DNA of 64,000 nucleotides, from positions 1,116,001-1,180,000 of the forward strand of contig NZ_CBDEGB010000001.1 of NCBI RefSeq assembly GCF_965237655.1, given 5' to 3'. The stretch comes from Poriferisodalis sp965237655 (GTDB lineage: Bacteria > Actinomycetota > Acidimicrobiia > Acidimicrobiales > Poriferisodalaceae). The notes under the pieces were generated by a model. The model was given only the letters and a program-made list of their open reading frames with translations. It was not told where the DNA came from and ran no database searches. Position numbers and translations under genes: made by a program. Shown in pieces: positions 9,501 through 19,536 of the stretch (position 1 is its first letter; each line of letters opens with the position of its first letter).

Positions 9501-12500
9501 TCTCCCTGATGTGTGTCAGAGCTGCGGCGACGCGGTCCTCGACGGTGTCGAACACCTCCTCGTAGCTCAGCGGCGTGGTGCACTCCGCGAGGTGGCCCTC
9601 GTTGGCGGCGATCTTACAGTCCACCACGTCGCTCTCATCGCAGGTCGTGTCGTCGTTCTCATAGATGGGGGTCACGCAGTCTTGGAGGATCTCGGAGAAG
9701 CTGACGTCGTTGCCGCCGATGGTGATGGTGACCAGGTCCACGCTGTCCATGTCGACACGGTCGAGCGACACAGCCTGACGGGCTTCGTGAACCGCTCCCG
9801 GGGTGGGCCCTTTGGTCCCGATGCTGCGCGCATCGTTGTTGGTGTCGTCGGGGTCCAGCGCATCGAACACATTTTGCGGTCTGGCACTGACGCAAGCGAA
9901 CGTGGCGAACTCGACCCTGAGGGTGACATCGCCGCTGCTCAGCAGGCGTCGCTCGAGCACCCTGGGATACGCTTGGTCCCATCTGCGGCACTTGTAGTCC
10001 GCGGGGCTCACGTCTTTCTGGTAGTTGCCGTCGAACCCGGGGAAGCCGCGGCGGCCGTTTTCGCCTGCTGAGTACGAGTCGCCGAGTGCGACGTAGTTGA
10101 CGGCTTTGGCGAGGGGGATCCTGAGGGTGCTGGTGGGCTCGGGTGTGACGATGCGCTGGTTCTCGTCGACGGTGTCTGAGTCGTAGTTGCCGTCCTGGTC
10201 GGCGTCGAGCCACACGCGCAGCAGATCGTGCTGTTGGCGCAGCACGCTGACCGCGCCGGGCGGCACCTTGAACCGCACATCGACATGGCCCCTCGCGTCG
10301 GTCGCGCAGCGGTCCGAGTAGCCCGGGGAGGGCACCACGTCGGTGGGCGGCACCGAGCACATCACTGCTGCGGTGCGGCTGGGACCTGCCAGCATCGACA
10401 CCCCCACCGGGGTGTTCACGACGGCATCCCTGCGGTACACCGGACCGCCGAGAGTGTGGCCGATCACCTCATCGGTGCGGGTCCGCAGGGCAAGCCGCAG
10501 CGACGTGTACAGCCCTGCGCGGCTGACGCGATCGCTCCACGGCGTCACCAGCGACACCTCGAAGCGCCGCGGCAACCCGAATTCGGTACCGCCGCCCTCG
10601 CCGGGGGCTCGTGTCTCGAAGTCGGACTCGAAGTCTGCAAAGGGCTCGCCTCGGTCGAACACACCGTCACGATCAGCATCGACCCACGCCAACAGTTGAT
10701 GCATCTGCCCGATGGCGGTGTCGGGGATGCGCAGCAGATGCGTCGAACGGCCGTCGCTGGGGTGCTCACCCGGATGCGTACTCAGAGTCCGACAGCCTTG
10801 CGATGTTTGGGTCGTGGCAGTGGTGTTCGCGACGGAGCGAAACGTCAAGAAGCCCCGTGTCGAAAGGCAATGCTGGCTCTGCCCGATGCTCGCCGATGGT
10901 CCACTGATGACGGCCACTGCCGTGGGATAGCCGATCCCGGAGACGCCTCCGCTGTCGCAGGAGACGTCCACGTCCACGAACACATGAGTGTCATCCGCAT
11001 AAGCCGTCTGGGTGATGTCGAACACGTCACGGACCGAGCCGCGCACCGACGTGCGCTCGCATGGCTCGATTGGGCGCAGTTCGACCGGCGGTGCTTCATC
11101 GTCGACGATTGCGCCCAGTTCAATCTCGTCGTCGAGCACGGTGCCGACAGGATTGCTGAGATCCAACCGGATGTACTCGGTCATCTCGGGGATTGAGTCG
11201 CCGAGTAGCGGAACGCTGATGGTCGCTCGCCTGACGCCAGCGGGGATCGTCAGAGTTCCTGACACGTTTGTGTAGTCGCTGCCTGCTTCCGCTGTCTCAG
11301 ATGCGGCTATGCCGTATGCCGCGAGGGCTGAGCGGGTCGCGAAATCCAGCGACACCTCCGATTCGTGACGTGTGGTGATCGTGCTGTCGATCGGGGACAG
11401 CAACACCGTGAACACGGCTTCGGCGTCGCTCTCGCTGACGTAGGCGCCAATCGTGGACACTTGCAGGTTCGAGCAGAAGATGATGCCGGGATCGACGATT
11501 GGGTCGAAACGAAACGTCGACAGAACATCGGGCAGACAACCCGCCAGGCTGTTTCCGTCCAAGCGAAGGCTGGCGAGACTGTTGAGGTTGCCGATCTCCT
11601 GAGGGATCGGCCCCGAGAGGTGATTGTCGCTCAAGCTGAGGACCTGAAGCTGGGCCAGATCGCCTATCGACGCAGGAATCGCCCCGCTGAGCTGATTGTC
11701 GTGCAGAAGGAGGATTCTCAAACTGGCAAGGCCGCCGATCTGGGTCGGGATCGCGCCCGAGATCCGGTTCTCGCCTAGATCGAGCTCCCACAGCCCAGTC
11801 AAATTGCCGAGTCCCGCAGGAATCGACCCCGATAGCTCGTTGTCGCGTAGAAGGAGCCGCGAGATGCCGGCGAGGCCGCCGAATTCGACCGGGATCGAGC
11901 CGCTCAACTCATTCTCGGACAGGTCCAGCCAAACGAGGTTGGCGAGGCCGCCGAATTCGACCGGGATCGAGCCGCTCAACTCATTCTCGGACAACTCCAG
12001 GAAGCGGAGGTTGGAGAGGCTGCCGATCTGGGTGGGTATCGAGCCCGACAGCTGATTGCCGTGCAGCCATAAGGTTCGTAGGTCGGTGAGGTTGCCGATC
12101 TGGGTGGGTATCAAGCCCGAAAGCTCATTTCCAGACAGGCGCAGGTAGCGAAGGTTGGTGAGGTCGCCCAGCTCGGTGGGGATCGAGCCGGACAGAGCAT
12201 TGCTCGGCAATTCGAGAGTACGGAGGTTTGTGAGATTGCCGAGTTCGGTGGGGATCGAGCCGGACAGAGCATTGCTTGCCAAACCGAGCGTGTGCAGGTT
12301 GGTGAGGTCGAGCTCGGTGGGGATCGAGCGACAGAGCATTGCTTGCCAAACCGAGCGTACGGAGGTTGGTGAGGTCGCCCAGCTCGGTGGGGATCGAGCC
12401 CGACAGAGCATTGCTTGCCAAACCGAGCGTACGGAGGTTTGTGAGATTGCCGAGTTCGGTGGGGATCGAGCCCGACAGCTCATTTCCAGACAGGCGCAGG

Positions 12501-13877
12501 TAGCGAAGGTTGGTGAGGTCGCCCAGCTCGGTGGGGATCGAGCCGGACAGAGCATTGCTCGGCAATTCGAGAGTACGGAGGTTTGTGAGATTGCCGAGTT
12601 CGGTGGGGATCGAGCCCGACAACTGATTGTTCCTCAGGTCTAGCTGGACGAGGTTGGTGAGATTGCCGAATTGGGTGGGGATCGAACCCGCCAGCGCGTT
12701 GTTGAAGAGAGACAGCAGCGTGAGGTTGGTGAGATTGCCGAGTTCGGTGGGGATCGAGCCAGATAGAGCATTGCTGTGCAAGGACAGCATCGTTGAGGTT
12801 GGTGAGGCTGCTCAGCTCAGTGGGTATCGAGCCCGACAGAGCATTGCTGGAGAGATACATCTGAGAGATGTTGGTGAGGTTGCCGAGTTCGGTAGGGATC
12901 GAGCCAGATAGAGCATTGCTGTGCAAGGACAGCATCGTGAGGTTGGTGAGGCTGCCCAGCTCGGAAGTAACCGTGCCCGATAGGCGATTGAAGGAGAGAT
13001 CCAATTCTACGAGGCTGGCGAAGTCGCCGATCTCGGCGGGAATCGGACCCGATAGTCCATTCTCGCGGAGATACAGATTGGTGATGTTGCCGTTGGTGTC
13101 GGTGGTGATTCCGTACCAGTTCCTGACGGGTGCGGTGGTGTTCCAGTTGGTGTTGCGGGTCCAGTTCGGCCCGTCGGTGGCGGTGTAGAGCGCCACCAGC
13201 GCGGCGCGCTGCGCAGCGGACGTGGTCGGCGTGTTGCGCGCGGTGTGTCCGGTGCGCTGCGGCTTGTCGATGCCGACGGTGCCCACGCCGACGAAATCGC
13301 CCGGCGGCAGCGACACGTCGCGCACGACGACATGGCATGACGACCAGCCGCTGCTGAGGGTGTGCTCGCAGTCGGCGAAATCGGCAGCGAACGCGCCGCC
13401 GCCGAAAACGACGTCGAGCTCGCCCAGCGAGCGGTAGGCATTCACGGTCAGCTCTGGCGCTCCCACCAGCATCACCTCGGTGAACACACCTTCCGCGTCA
13501 TACCCCTCTTGCCAGGCCGCGCCCCTTGGGGAACCTGTCAGAGATCCCTCCGCGCCTCCGCAGGCCTTGGCCACCGTCGCGGAGCCGAGCAGCCCCAAGG
13601 TCCAGCCGTCCAGTGCCGCGCACGCCCCCTGGTCGGTGACCGCTGCCGCTGCGGTCGCCATCACGGCGGTGCCGTCCCACCAACCGCCGGTCGCCACTGC
13701 GGGAACGCGTTCAGCGGCGATTTCCGGGTCCGGCTGTGGAGTCGCAGGCTCAGCCGCAGCCACGGGCACCAGCGGCAGCACCAGCCCTAACGCGAGCAAT
13801 GCCGTCGACCCAGCGAACCAGAGGGCTCGGTGCGGCGCGGCGCTTGGAATCCGGCGGGCTGCGCTGAGCTGCTTCAC
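6562..13877 (-). pseudogene. Secreted LRR / SGNH hydrolase / RTX mosaic protein, frameshifted twice
   Basis: From a GTG at 13877 the protein starts MKQLSAARRIPSAAPHRALW with a Sec signal ending near VPVAAAEP. A domain of about 150 residues follows, then about 20 plant-like leucine-rich repeats of about 24 residues (LxxLxLxxNxLSGSIPTELG), ending near 11500. Next come a Calx-beta-like segment (about 11090-11460) and an SGNH/GDSL hydrolase with GDSYS (about 10070), IGGND (about 9710) and KSFHPT plus GHVGYAEIV (about 8890-8925). Linker domains and about 20 RTX calcium-binding nonapeptides lead to AGCE*. Two indels break the LRR part: one extra T near 12791 and two bases lost near 12330. Corrected length is about 2,430 residues. 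The Sec signal argues against type I secretion despite the RTX tail. Confidence 0.75.
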
Positions 13878-14000
13878 GACGGCAGACTACAATTACGGCT
13901 CCGATTGTCATGTGGGATACATATTCAATACATGTGTCATCAACCCACAGAATCAATACAAACCGACGCGCATCGCAAGTTGCGCATTCGATCCGTCCTG

Positions 14001-14006
14001 TCTCAG
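14001..14006. repeat. IS21 target-site duplication, left copy
   Basis: TCTCAG directly precedes the element's terminal TGTC and is repeated exactly at 16545-16550. Confidence 0.85.
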
Positions 14007-14105
14007 TGTCAAGGGCCAGTGGGATCTGCCCAGTGGCGGACAGCAGGACTGCCCGTTGGTGGCCAACAGAACTGCCCGGTGGTGGCCAGGTGTTCTGCCC
14101 GTGGG

Positions 14106-14870
14106 TCAGTTGGTCAGTGGCGTCACCCCCTTGCCGGCGGTGGCTTGGGTGAGGCGGATGCTGTCGCCGGCGGTCATGACGACGTGGGCGTGGTGGAGCA
14201 GCCGGTCGACGGTGGCGTTGGCGATGGTCTTGGGCATGAGTTCGTCGAACCCGGCGGGGTGAAGGTTGCTCGACAGGGCGATGGAGCGTTTCTCGTAAGC
14301 GGCGTCGACGACCCGGTAGAGCGCCTCGGCGGTCTCGGTGGTGACTGGGAGCAGGCCGATGTCGTCGATCACGATGACGTCGGAGCGCATGATCCGCCGG
14401 ATGGCCTTGGCGGCGGTGTCGTCGGCGCTGTGGCGGCGCACGAGCGCGCCGAGGTGCTCGAGACTGAACCAGGACACCTTGTGGCCGGCATCGACGGCGG
14501 CCTGGCCGAGCGCTTCAAGGAAGTGCGTCTTGCCTGTGCCTGATGGTCCGCACACGACGAGGTTCTCGTGGCGGTGGATCCACTCCAGGGTGCGTAGCGC
14601 CCGCTGGGTCGGCGCCGGGATCGAGCTGACGGTTCCGTCCCAGATGTCGAAGGTCTTGCCGGTGGGGAACCCGGCCGCTTTGCGCCGGGCCCGGATTGAG
14701 GATGCTTGGCGGCCGGCGAGCTCCTCGGCCAGCAGTGCCCTCATTGCTTCGGCCGGTTCCCAGCGTTGTGCCTTGGCGGTGGCCAACAGGTCCGGTGCTG
14801 CGGCGCGCATGTGGGGCAGGCGCAGGGCGCGGAGCAAGTCGACGACCTCGTCGATCGGCGCTGGGTTCAT
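14106..14870 (-). CDS. istB: IS21 helper ATPase IstB
   Basis: The 254-residue protein starts at an ATG (14870) that overlaps the istA stop (ATGA) and reads MNPAPIDEVVDLLRALRLPH. It is an AAA+ ATPase related to DnaC. Walker A is CGPSGTGKTHFLEALG and Walker B is VIVIDDIGLLPV. IstB forms an oligomer on target DNA and stimulates the IstA transposase. The length fits the family (about 250). An in-frame upstream ATG at 14894 would add eight residues inside istA; I prefer the overlapping start because it matches the usual istA-istB coupling. Confidence 0.92.
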   Translation of the reverse strand: MNPAPIDEVVDLLRALRLPHMRAAAPDLLATAKAQRWEPAEAMRALLAEELAGRQASSIRARRKAAGFPTGKTFDIWDGTVSSIPAPTQRALRTLEWIHRHENLVVCGPSGTGKTHFLEALGQAAVDAGHKVSWFSLEHLGALVRRHSADDTAAKAIRRIMRSDVIVIDDIGLLPVTTETAEALYRVVDAAYEKRSIALSSNLHPAGFDELMPKTIANATVDRLLHHAHVVMTAGDSIRLTQATAGKGVTPLTN

Positions 14871-16375
14871 CGGTCGCCTCCGAGGCGACCCCAAGCGGCG
14901 GTGCCGGGCTGCAGCGAGTGCGCGTCATCGGCGCGCCGGGGTTGTCCGGGCGGGTCAGCAGCCAGGATCGAGGCCAGGTCGCCGTCTGCGAAGCGGCCGA
15001 ACATCGCGGAGTGGCCGAGCGCCCAATCAACGCGGACCTGGCCGTGGAGGCGGGCAAGGGTGACGGCTTGGGCCATCTTGACCTTCATGCGGGTCGTGCC
15101 CGCGGCGGCTGCTTCAACGAGCCAGGTGCGGGCGCCGTCTCCGATGGCGAGGAACTCGGTCTCGGCCGCGCTCGTCGGCTTCGGACGCCGCGCCAGTGGC
15201 CCAGCCGGGCGTGGCGGGTAGTGGGCGTCGTCGATCATCGGATGCCCGGGTGTCGAACTCTGGTGGCGGGCGACCTCGATTGGGCCTGACGGTGCGCAGT
15301 GGGTGACGACGACCTGGTCACCGTCGACGCGCACCCACACCGTCTCATCGGCGAGGGTGTGCGGGACCGAGTAGGTCACGCCGCCGAAGCTGACCGTGGA
15401 GCTCCAAGAGACTTTCCGGGTCTCCCCGAGCGCTGCCGTGTATGGGCGTTCGGGCAGCGCGTGCAGCCGGTGCCGTTCCTCGGTGAGCATCTCCACCGGC
15501 GCCCGCCGGGTCACCCGATGGACCCGCTCGTTCACCTCAGCGGTGAACGCCTCGCAGGCCTCGACCAGCTCGGCCCAACTGGCGTAGTCGCCGCGCAGGT
15601 TCGCGTCGGTTGGCACCAAGTCGGCCTTGGCGACCCGCACCGTCGCCTCGCTGCCGCCTTTGGATTCAGGGTCCGCCGGCACACACGTCGCGACCGTCAC
15701 GCCGTAGTGGCCGCCGACCGCAACGATCTCCGGATGGCGCACGGCGATCCCGGCGACGTGGTCGATCGTGACCGTGCGCTCGTTGTCGGTGAGCCAATAC
15801 GTCGCAGCGCCGCCAAAGGCTCGCATCGCCCGATCCACACAGGCGATCACCGTGGGCAGGGTGCGGTCCCAGGTCGCGATCACCACCCGGAACCTCGACC
15901 ACGCCAGCCACGCGCAAAACAGATTCGTCCGCCGCCCGGCGATGACCGGGCCCGCGCCCCAGTCCCACTGCGCCCACATGCCCGGCTCGGGGATCCACGG
16001 CCGATACACCCGCCGCCGACCCGCCCGGAAGCTCTTCTTGGCCTCCGCCACTGCTCGGCGCACCGTGCGATCCGAACCCTCGAACCCCAACGCTTTCAGC
16101 TTGGCGTGGCAACGATCGGCGCGGATCTTGCCACAGGAGCGCTCCACCCACTCCTCGATCTTCGGCAGCCACGGATCGATGATCCGTTTCCGCCGCACCG
16201 GGCCCACACCCCCCAGCCGACCCTCGTCGCGCTCAGCCACATACGCGGCGACGGTGTGATGCGAACAACCGGCCAGCTCGCCGGCATCCCGGAACGACCC
16301 AGTCAGGTCGAACGCTTCCAACATGTTCATGATTTCCTCGCGAGACTTCACTTGCTCCTCCTGCTCGATGGTCAC
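14867..16375 (-). CDS. istA: IS21 transposase IstA
   Basis: The 502-residue protein begins MTIEQEEQVKSREEIMNMLE, followed by a helix-turn-helix region (SFRDAGELAGCSHHTVAAYV). The RNase H-like core has acidic residues in AQWDWGAG, WLTDNERTV and the PESKGGSEATV segment (D, D, E). The C-terminal beta domain (VSFGGVTYSVPHTLADETVW) is typical of Mu/IS21 transposases. The length is normal and no break is seen. It is co-transcribed with istB, which starts inside its last codons. Confidence 0.92.
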   Translation of the reverse strand: MTIEQEEQVKSREEIMNMLEAFDLTGSFRDAGELAGCSHHTVAAYVAERDEGRLGGVGPVRRKRIIDPWLPKIEEWVERSCGKIRADRCHAKLKALGFEGSDRTVRRAVAEAKKSFRAGRRRVYRPWIPEPGMWAQWDWGAGPVIAGRRTNLFCAWLAWSRFRVVIATWDRTLPTVIACVDRAMRAFGGAATYWLTDNERTVTIDHVAGIAVRHPEIVAVGGHYGVTVATCVPADPESKGGSEATVRVAKADLVPTDANLRGDYASWAELVEACEAFTAEVNERVHRVTRRAPVEMLTEERHRLHALPERPYTAALGETRKVSWSSTVSFGGVTYSVPHTLADETVWVRVDGDQVVVTHCAPSGPIEVARHQSSTPGHPMIDDAHYPPRPAGPLARRPKPTSAAETEFLAIGDGARTWLVEAAAAGTTRMKVKMAQAVTLARLHGQVRVDWALGHSAMFGRFADGDLASILAADPPGQPRRADDAHSLQPGTAAWGRLGGDR

Positions 16376-16544
16376 GGTTGTGGTGACCGGCTATTCGAGT
16401 AGGAGGAGCACCCCGCCGCGGTGCACCCCGACGGGAAATGGACTTCAACGCGGGCAGTTCTGTTGGCCGCCGCTGGGCAGAACCGTCGGCCGCCAGCGGG
16501 CAGCTACATGGCCGCCACTGGGCAGGATCTCATGGCCGCCGACA

Positions 16545-16550
16545 TCTCAG
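16545..16550. repeat. IS21 target-site duplication, right copy
   Basis: TCTCAG directly follows the element's terminal GACA and matches 14001-14006 exactly. Confidence 0.85.
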
Positions 16551-16930
16551 GCGGTGTCGTAGGCGTGATCGTTCACGCAGTAGACATGCGTGAGCGGACC
16601 GAACGAACCGTGGGAACGTGATTCCAAGACGTCCCGTGAGGTCCCACGATGACATAGTCAGAGGTCTGGAAGCACCTCGGAACCGTCGAAGAGGTGCTTT
16701 CACGATTGTCGAGTGGGACTACCGGCCTTGGGTCGATGACGGCGAGAGGGTGAACGGCGGCTACACAGGCGCGTTCGCTCTGCGAGTCCGCGCGCCCGTC
16801 GGGGCGGTGTGGAAGGGCGGAACCCGAGAATCACTGGTCGCCACTGCGCAGTTGCCGCGGGGCAGTCCCTATGACTGACGCCCTGCAACAACGTGAGCGA
16901 ATGCGCCTATCTGCCACCTCGCGGGAGAAC
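16551..16930. other. Gap with no convincing gene
   Basis: This 380-bp stretch lies between the IS21 element and the membrane protein gene. The only plus-strand frame of note is a GTG-started 86 codons (16618-16878) containing GAFTIVEWDYRPWVDDG. I recognise no family and see no clear ribosome binding site, so I do not call it a gene. Before the IS21 insertion this sequence was joined to 13878-14006. Confidence 0.5.
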
Positions 16931-18232
16931 TCATTCTGACTGCTTGTCACGCGACAGGAGATGGGGCACTTGCATGCAGCTGCGCGTGCCGCCATTCCAA
17001 CTCGGAAGCCGATCAGCATCAGTGCGAAGCGGGACGAAGGCAGCCACGATGGCGCCCAATCCACGCCGCGGCGAGAACCACGGCGATTGGTGCTCCTGGC
17101 GCCGCCAGACACATCCGACGGTCGACTGCCAGAGCAGGTCAACTAACGCGAAGATCGCAAAGTACGCGTAGGCGACGAAGTACCCGACGAGGAGCCAGCG
17201 AGAAATCGGCACGAACAGATGCACCGAAGTTGCGGTCGGGTCGCTGAGGTCTGCGACTAAGTCGTTCCGCAGCCAGCGAGCTACGAAAAATAGCGCCGGG
17301 CCGAGCAGCAACCACCAAGCCGCTGTCCGCACGCGGTCGAGCTTGACCAGCCGTTGAAGTTCACCCTCGTGCGTCGGATGGGCGTCGGCCACCGTTAGGT
17401 ACGCGAGGGGCGCTGCAGCGGTCACATCGAATCGCTCCGGCACGTGACCCCACAACTGAGTCGGCGGTCTGCACTCGGACAACGGCAGGATGAGCCACAT
17501 GGCGTCGCCGGCGATCTTTCCTTGGTGCCGCAAGAACGCCGTTGGGTTGCCGTCAAATTTCGTGTCGGCGCTATGCAGAGTGAGACGGCCCGGTGCGTCC
17601 GCATCGAGGGTCATCCCGTACCGGGCATTCACCAAGAGACACCGTACCGGTGCGCCTTTGTCGGCCATGTCCGGAGTTGTCGCAATCGCGACGAGGCGCC
17701 GCTCTTTGTGACGCCCTCTTGCCGCCAACATCGACCGCCTCAGGTGCCGCCGATTCTCGTTGGCGTGAACCTTGATCTCGAGCTTGAAGCTGCCGCCGTA
17801 GGGGGCGTCGCCGAATGCCGTGAGGTCGGCACCAGGGGAGTACCGCAGCTGATCAACGACGAAACTCCCTTTCGGCGCGGTTTGTGTCACCAACGCCCGA
17901 GCCCGTATGCGACGGCCAAGACCGAGGAACCACCGTCCTGAAGGGCGCCGCCTCAGGGGAACGCGGCCCCACAGGCGGGTCAGCTGAGCGAGGCTCTCAG
18001 CAGACCAATTGGTCTGAGCACGCAACGGCACGGTGAGCACGCGGCTCTTCGCTCGGTCGGTGCCGGGCTGCCGTGACCACCGCTTCTTCGGAGGCAGCAC
18101 ACTGAGGTAACTCAGCAGGAGCCGGCCCGGGTTCCAGAGAATCGAGAGCGACGACAGCGTGCCGAAGAAGACGGTGACTATTCCTTCGGCAGTGCTGAGA
18201 TAGTCGATGAGATCCGAGATTCCCACACTCAC
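16931..18232 (-). CDS. Hypothetical membrane protein
   Basis: I do not recognise this 433-residue protein. It starts MSVGISDLIDYLSTAEGIVT with a weakly hydrophobic N-terminus. A long soluble middle region has Arg-rich stretches (LRRRPSGRWF, RRHLRRSML) and a beta-rich part (SFKLEIKVHANEN, RCLLVNARYGMTLD). Two hydrophobic segments near residues 315-380 follow (AWWLLLGPALFFVARWL and WLLVGYFVAYAYFAIFALV). The shape suggests a membrane-anchored protein with a large cytoplasmic or external domain. It is followed on the same strand by nothing closely spaced, and its upstream neighbour is the regulator at 18322-19359, 89 bp away, so the two could be co-transcribed. Confidence 0.6.
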   Translation of the reverse strand: MSVGISDLIDYLSTAEGIVTVFFGTLSSLSILWNPGRLLLSYLSVLPPKKRWSRQPGTDRAKSRVLTVPLRAQTNWSAESLAQLTRLWGRVPLRRRPSGRWFLGLGRRIRARALVTQTAPKGSFVVDQLRYSPGADLTAFGDAPYGGSFKLEIKVHANENRRHLRRSMLAARGRHKERRLVAIATTPDMADKGAPVRCLLVNARYGMTLDADAPGRLTLHSADTKFDGNPTAFLRHQGKIAGDAMWLILPLSECRPPTQLWGHVPERFDVTAAAPLAYLTVADAHPTHEGELQRLVKLDRVRTAAWWLLLGPALFFVARWLRNDLVADLSDPTATSVHLFVPISRWLLVGYFVAYAYFAIFALVDLLWQSTVGCVWRRQEHQSPWFSPRRGLGAIVAAFVPLRTDADRLPSWNGGTRSCMQVPHLLSRDKQSE

Positions 18233-18321
18233 GCCTCGCCGAGTATCGGGCGTCCGCGCCGGTTCAGCTACGAGGCGCTTCTGCTCATACGAGTACCCGA
18301 CTGTCGTCGAGTCCGGTCACT

Positions 18322-19359
18322 CTATGGGTCGCTGTTCGCCACGGAGGTGGTGTCGTCAGGATGCGGCATCCGGTAGCCGACGCGGGGGACGGTGACGATG
18401 TATCGGGGATTGCGCGCATCGTCGCCGAGCTTGCGGCGGAGATCCTTGATCACGATGCGCAGCCGGCTGGGGTCGGCTGCGGAGTCGGATCCCCACACTG
18501 CGGTGAGGAGCTGCTCGTGGGTCAGCACGGTTCCGGCATTGGCGGCGAGCTCGGCGAGCAAGTTGTACTCGATACGCGCGAGCTCGACGGGGCTGCCCGA
18601 GACGCGGACCAACCGCGCAGCGTCGTCGATCGAGAGGTCGCCGAGCGTGAAGCGACGGCGCATCGTCAGGTCCCAGTTTTGCTCGCCGCCTCCTGGCGAA
18701 CGCCGGGCGCCGACAAGGTGAGCCGCTCCGGATTGACCTCCTTGCGCTTCCACCATCCCTTTGAGGGCATCGAGCAGCCTCCGAATGGCATCGACCTGCT
18801 CGTCCATGATCCCAAGAAACTGGAGCATCTGAGAACGCGGAAGCTGCGTCTGATCGACTTGATGTCGGCGGCCGGCGAAGATCGCCAGCGCCGCCAGCGA
18901 TGCGAACACGGCCAGCGTCTCCTCGTCATCGGCTGATACTTCGCTCGGGCTCTTGGCCACGCAGATGGCGCCCAGCCTTTCGCCGAAGTGCCGGATCGGC
19001 GATGTGAGGTACGTCATGGCCTGGCCTGTCGGGATCGGCGAAACTGCGTCCGACAGCCCGTGCTCATTCAGGTGACTCTGGATGTCGTCGATGCGCAGAG
19101 GTCCGTCTGCCTGGGTCAGCCGATCGAAGAACTCCCGCTGGTCCTGCGCTGCGTTCAGGAATTCATCGGACTCCTCTGCGGTCATCCCGGCAGTGAAGAA
19201 AGCGGAGTGCGACTCTGGGTCGTCCGCGAGCCAGATCAATGCAGAGCGGCCCTCGATCGATTCACGGGCGTTGTCGAGGAGTCCCTGAAGCGCCGCGTCG
19301 AGATCAGTGCTCTCGCTGATGAGCAGGACGGCGCCACGGAGCGGGCCATTCGGGTCCAT
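18322..19359 (-). CDS. GAF-domain regulator with OmpR-type winged helix
   Basis: From the ATG at 19359 (MDPNGPLRGAVLLISESTDL) the 345-residue protein has a GAF-like sensor domain (about residues 10-170; AMTYLTSPIRHFGERLGAIC) and a short helical linker. It ends in a C-terminal OmpR/PhoB-type winged helix (about 245-335; LTHEQLLTAVWGSD, RLRIVIKDLRRKLGDD, RYIVTVPRVGYRMP). There is no receiver domain, so it probably senses a ligand or cell state directly. Its start lies 9 bp from the 15-bp repeat at 19368-19382. If the segment beyond that repeat inverts, this gene's promoter would change. The neighbouring Tad locus is a plausible target, by position only. Confidence 0.75.
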   Translation of the reverse strand: MDPNGPLRGAVLLISESTDLDAALQGLLDNARESIEGRSALIWLADDPESHSAFFTAGMTAEESDEFLNAAQDQREFFDRLTQADGPLRIDDIQSHLNEHGLSDAVSPIPTGQAMTYLTSPIRHFGERLGAICVAKSPSEVSADDEETLAVFASLAALAIFAGRRHQVDQTQLPRSQMLQFLGIMDEQVDAIRRLLDALKGMVEAQGGQSGAAHLVGARRSPGGGEQNWDLTMRRRFTLGDLSIDDAARLVRVSGSPVELARIEYNLLAELAANAGTVLTHEQLLTAVWGSDSAADPSRLRIVIKDLRRKLGDDARNPRYIVTVPRVGYRMPHPDDTTSVANSDP

Positions 19360-19367
19360 AAGCGGTG

Positions 19368-19382
19368 CATAAGTTGAGTTAT
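19368..19382. repeat. 15-bp inverted repeat, left copy (candidate recombination site)
   Basis: CATAAGTTGAGTTAT here is the exact reverse complement of 20855-20869. The pair brackets the tyrosine recombinase gene at about 160 bp upstream and 135 bp downstream. It also sits directly upstream of the regulator start at 19359. Confidence 0.6.
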
Positions 19383-19536
19383 ACACAACATGGACTAGCG
19401 ACAATTGGTGCACAGGCCTGTGGACGACCGAGATTCTGCATTGCTCCCGTAGGTGCGTCGACAGTGTCAGGGACCGCCCGCAGGATCGCCGAACTTGGCC
19501 CGGCGGTAACCCGCGACGGTCGCAGTTCGAGCTGAG

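Larger units (their letters stand above)
14007..16544 (-). mobile_element. IS21-family element with 6-bp target duplication
   Basis: The element starts TGTC and ends GACA and is flanked on both sides by TCTCAG (14001-14006 and 16545-16550), a perfect 6-bp target duplication. Each end carries several spaced copies of a unit like GGGCAGTTCTGTTGGCC, the multiple terminal repeats typical of IS21. It encodes istA and istB on the minus strand with an ATGA overlap. Both genes are intact, so the insertion looks recent and the element may be active. It landed in the intergenic region upstream of the LRR/RTX gene. Confidence 0.9.

Noticed and set aside
12125..12790. Separate LRR gene on the minus strand
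   Set aside because: Its repeats are continuous with those on both sides once two indels are allowed, so it is the middle of one gene.
11900..13000. CRISPR-like array
   Set aside because: The regular spacing (about 72 bp) is that of LRR codons; the whole unit is coding and there are no unique spacers.
16618..16878. 86-codon frame after the IS21 element
   Set aside because: No family, no clear ribosome binding site and no conserved context; kept only as a note in the gap entry.
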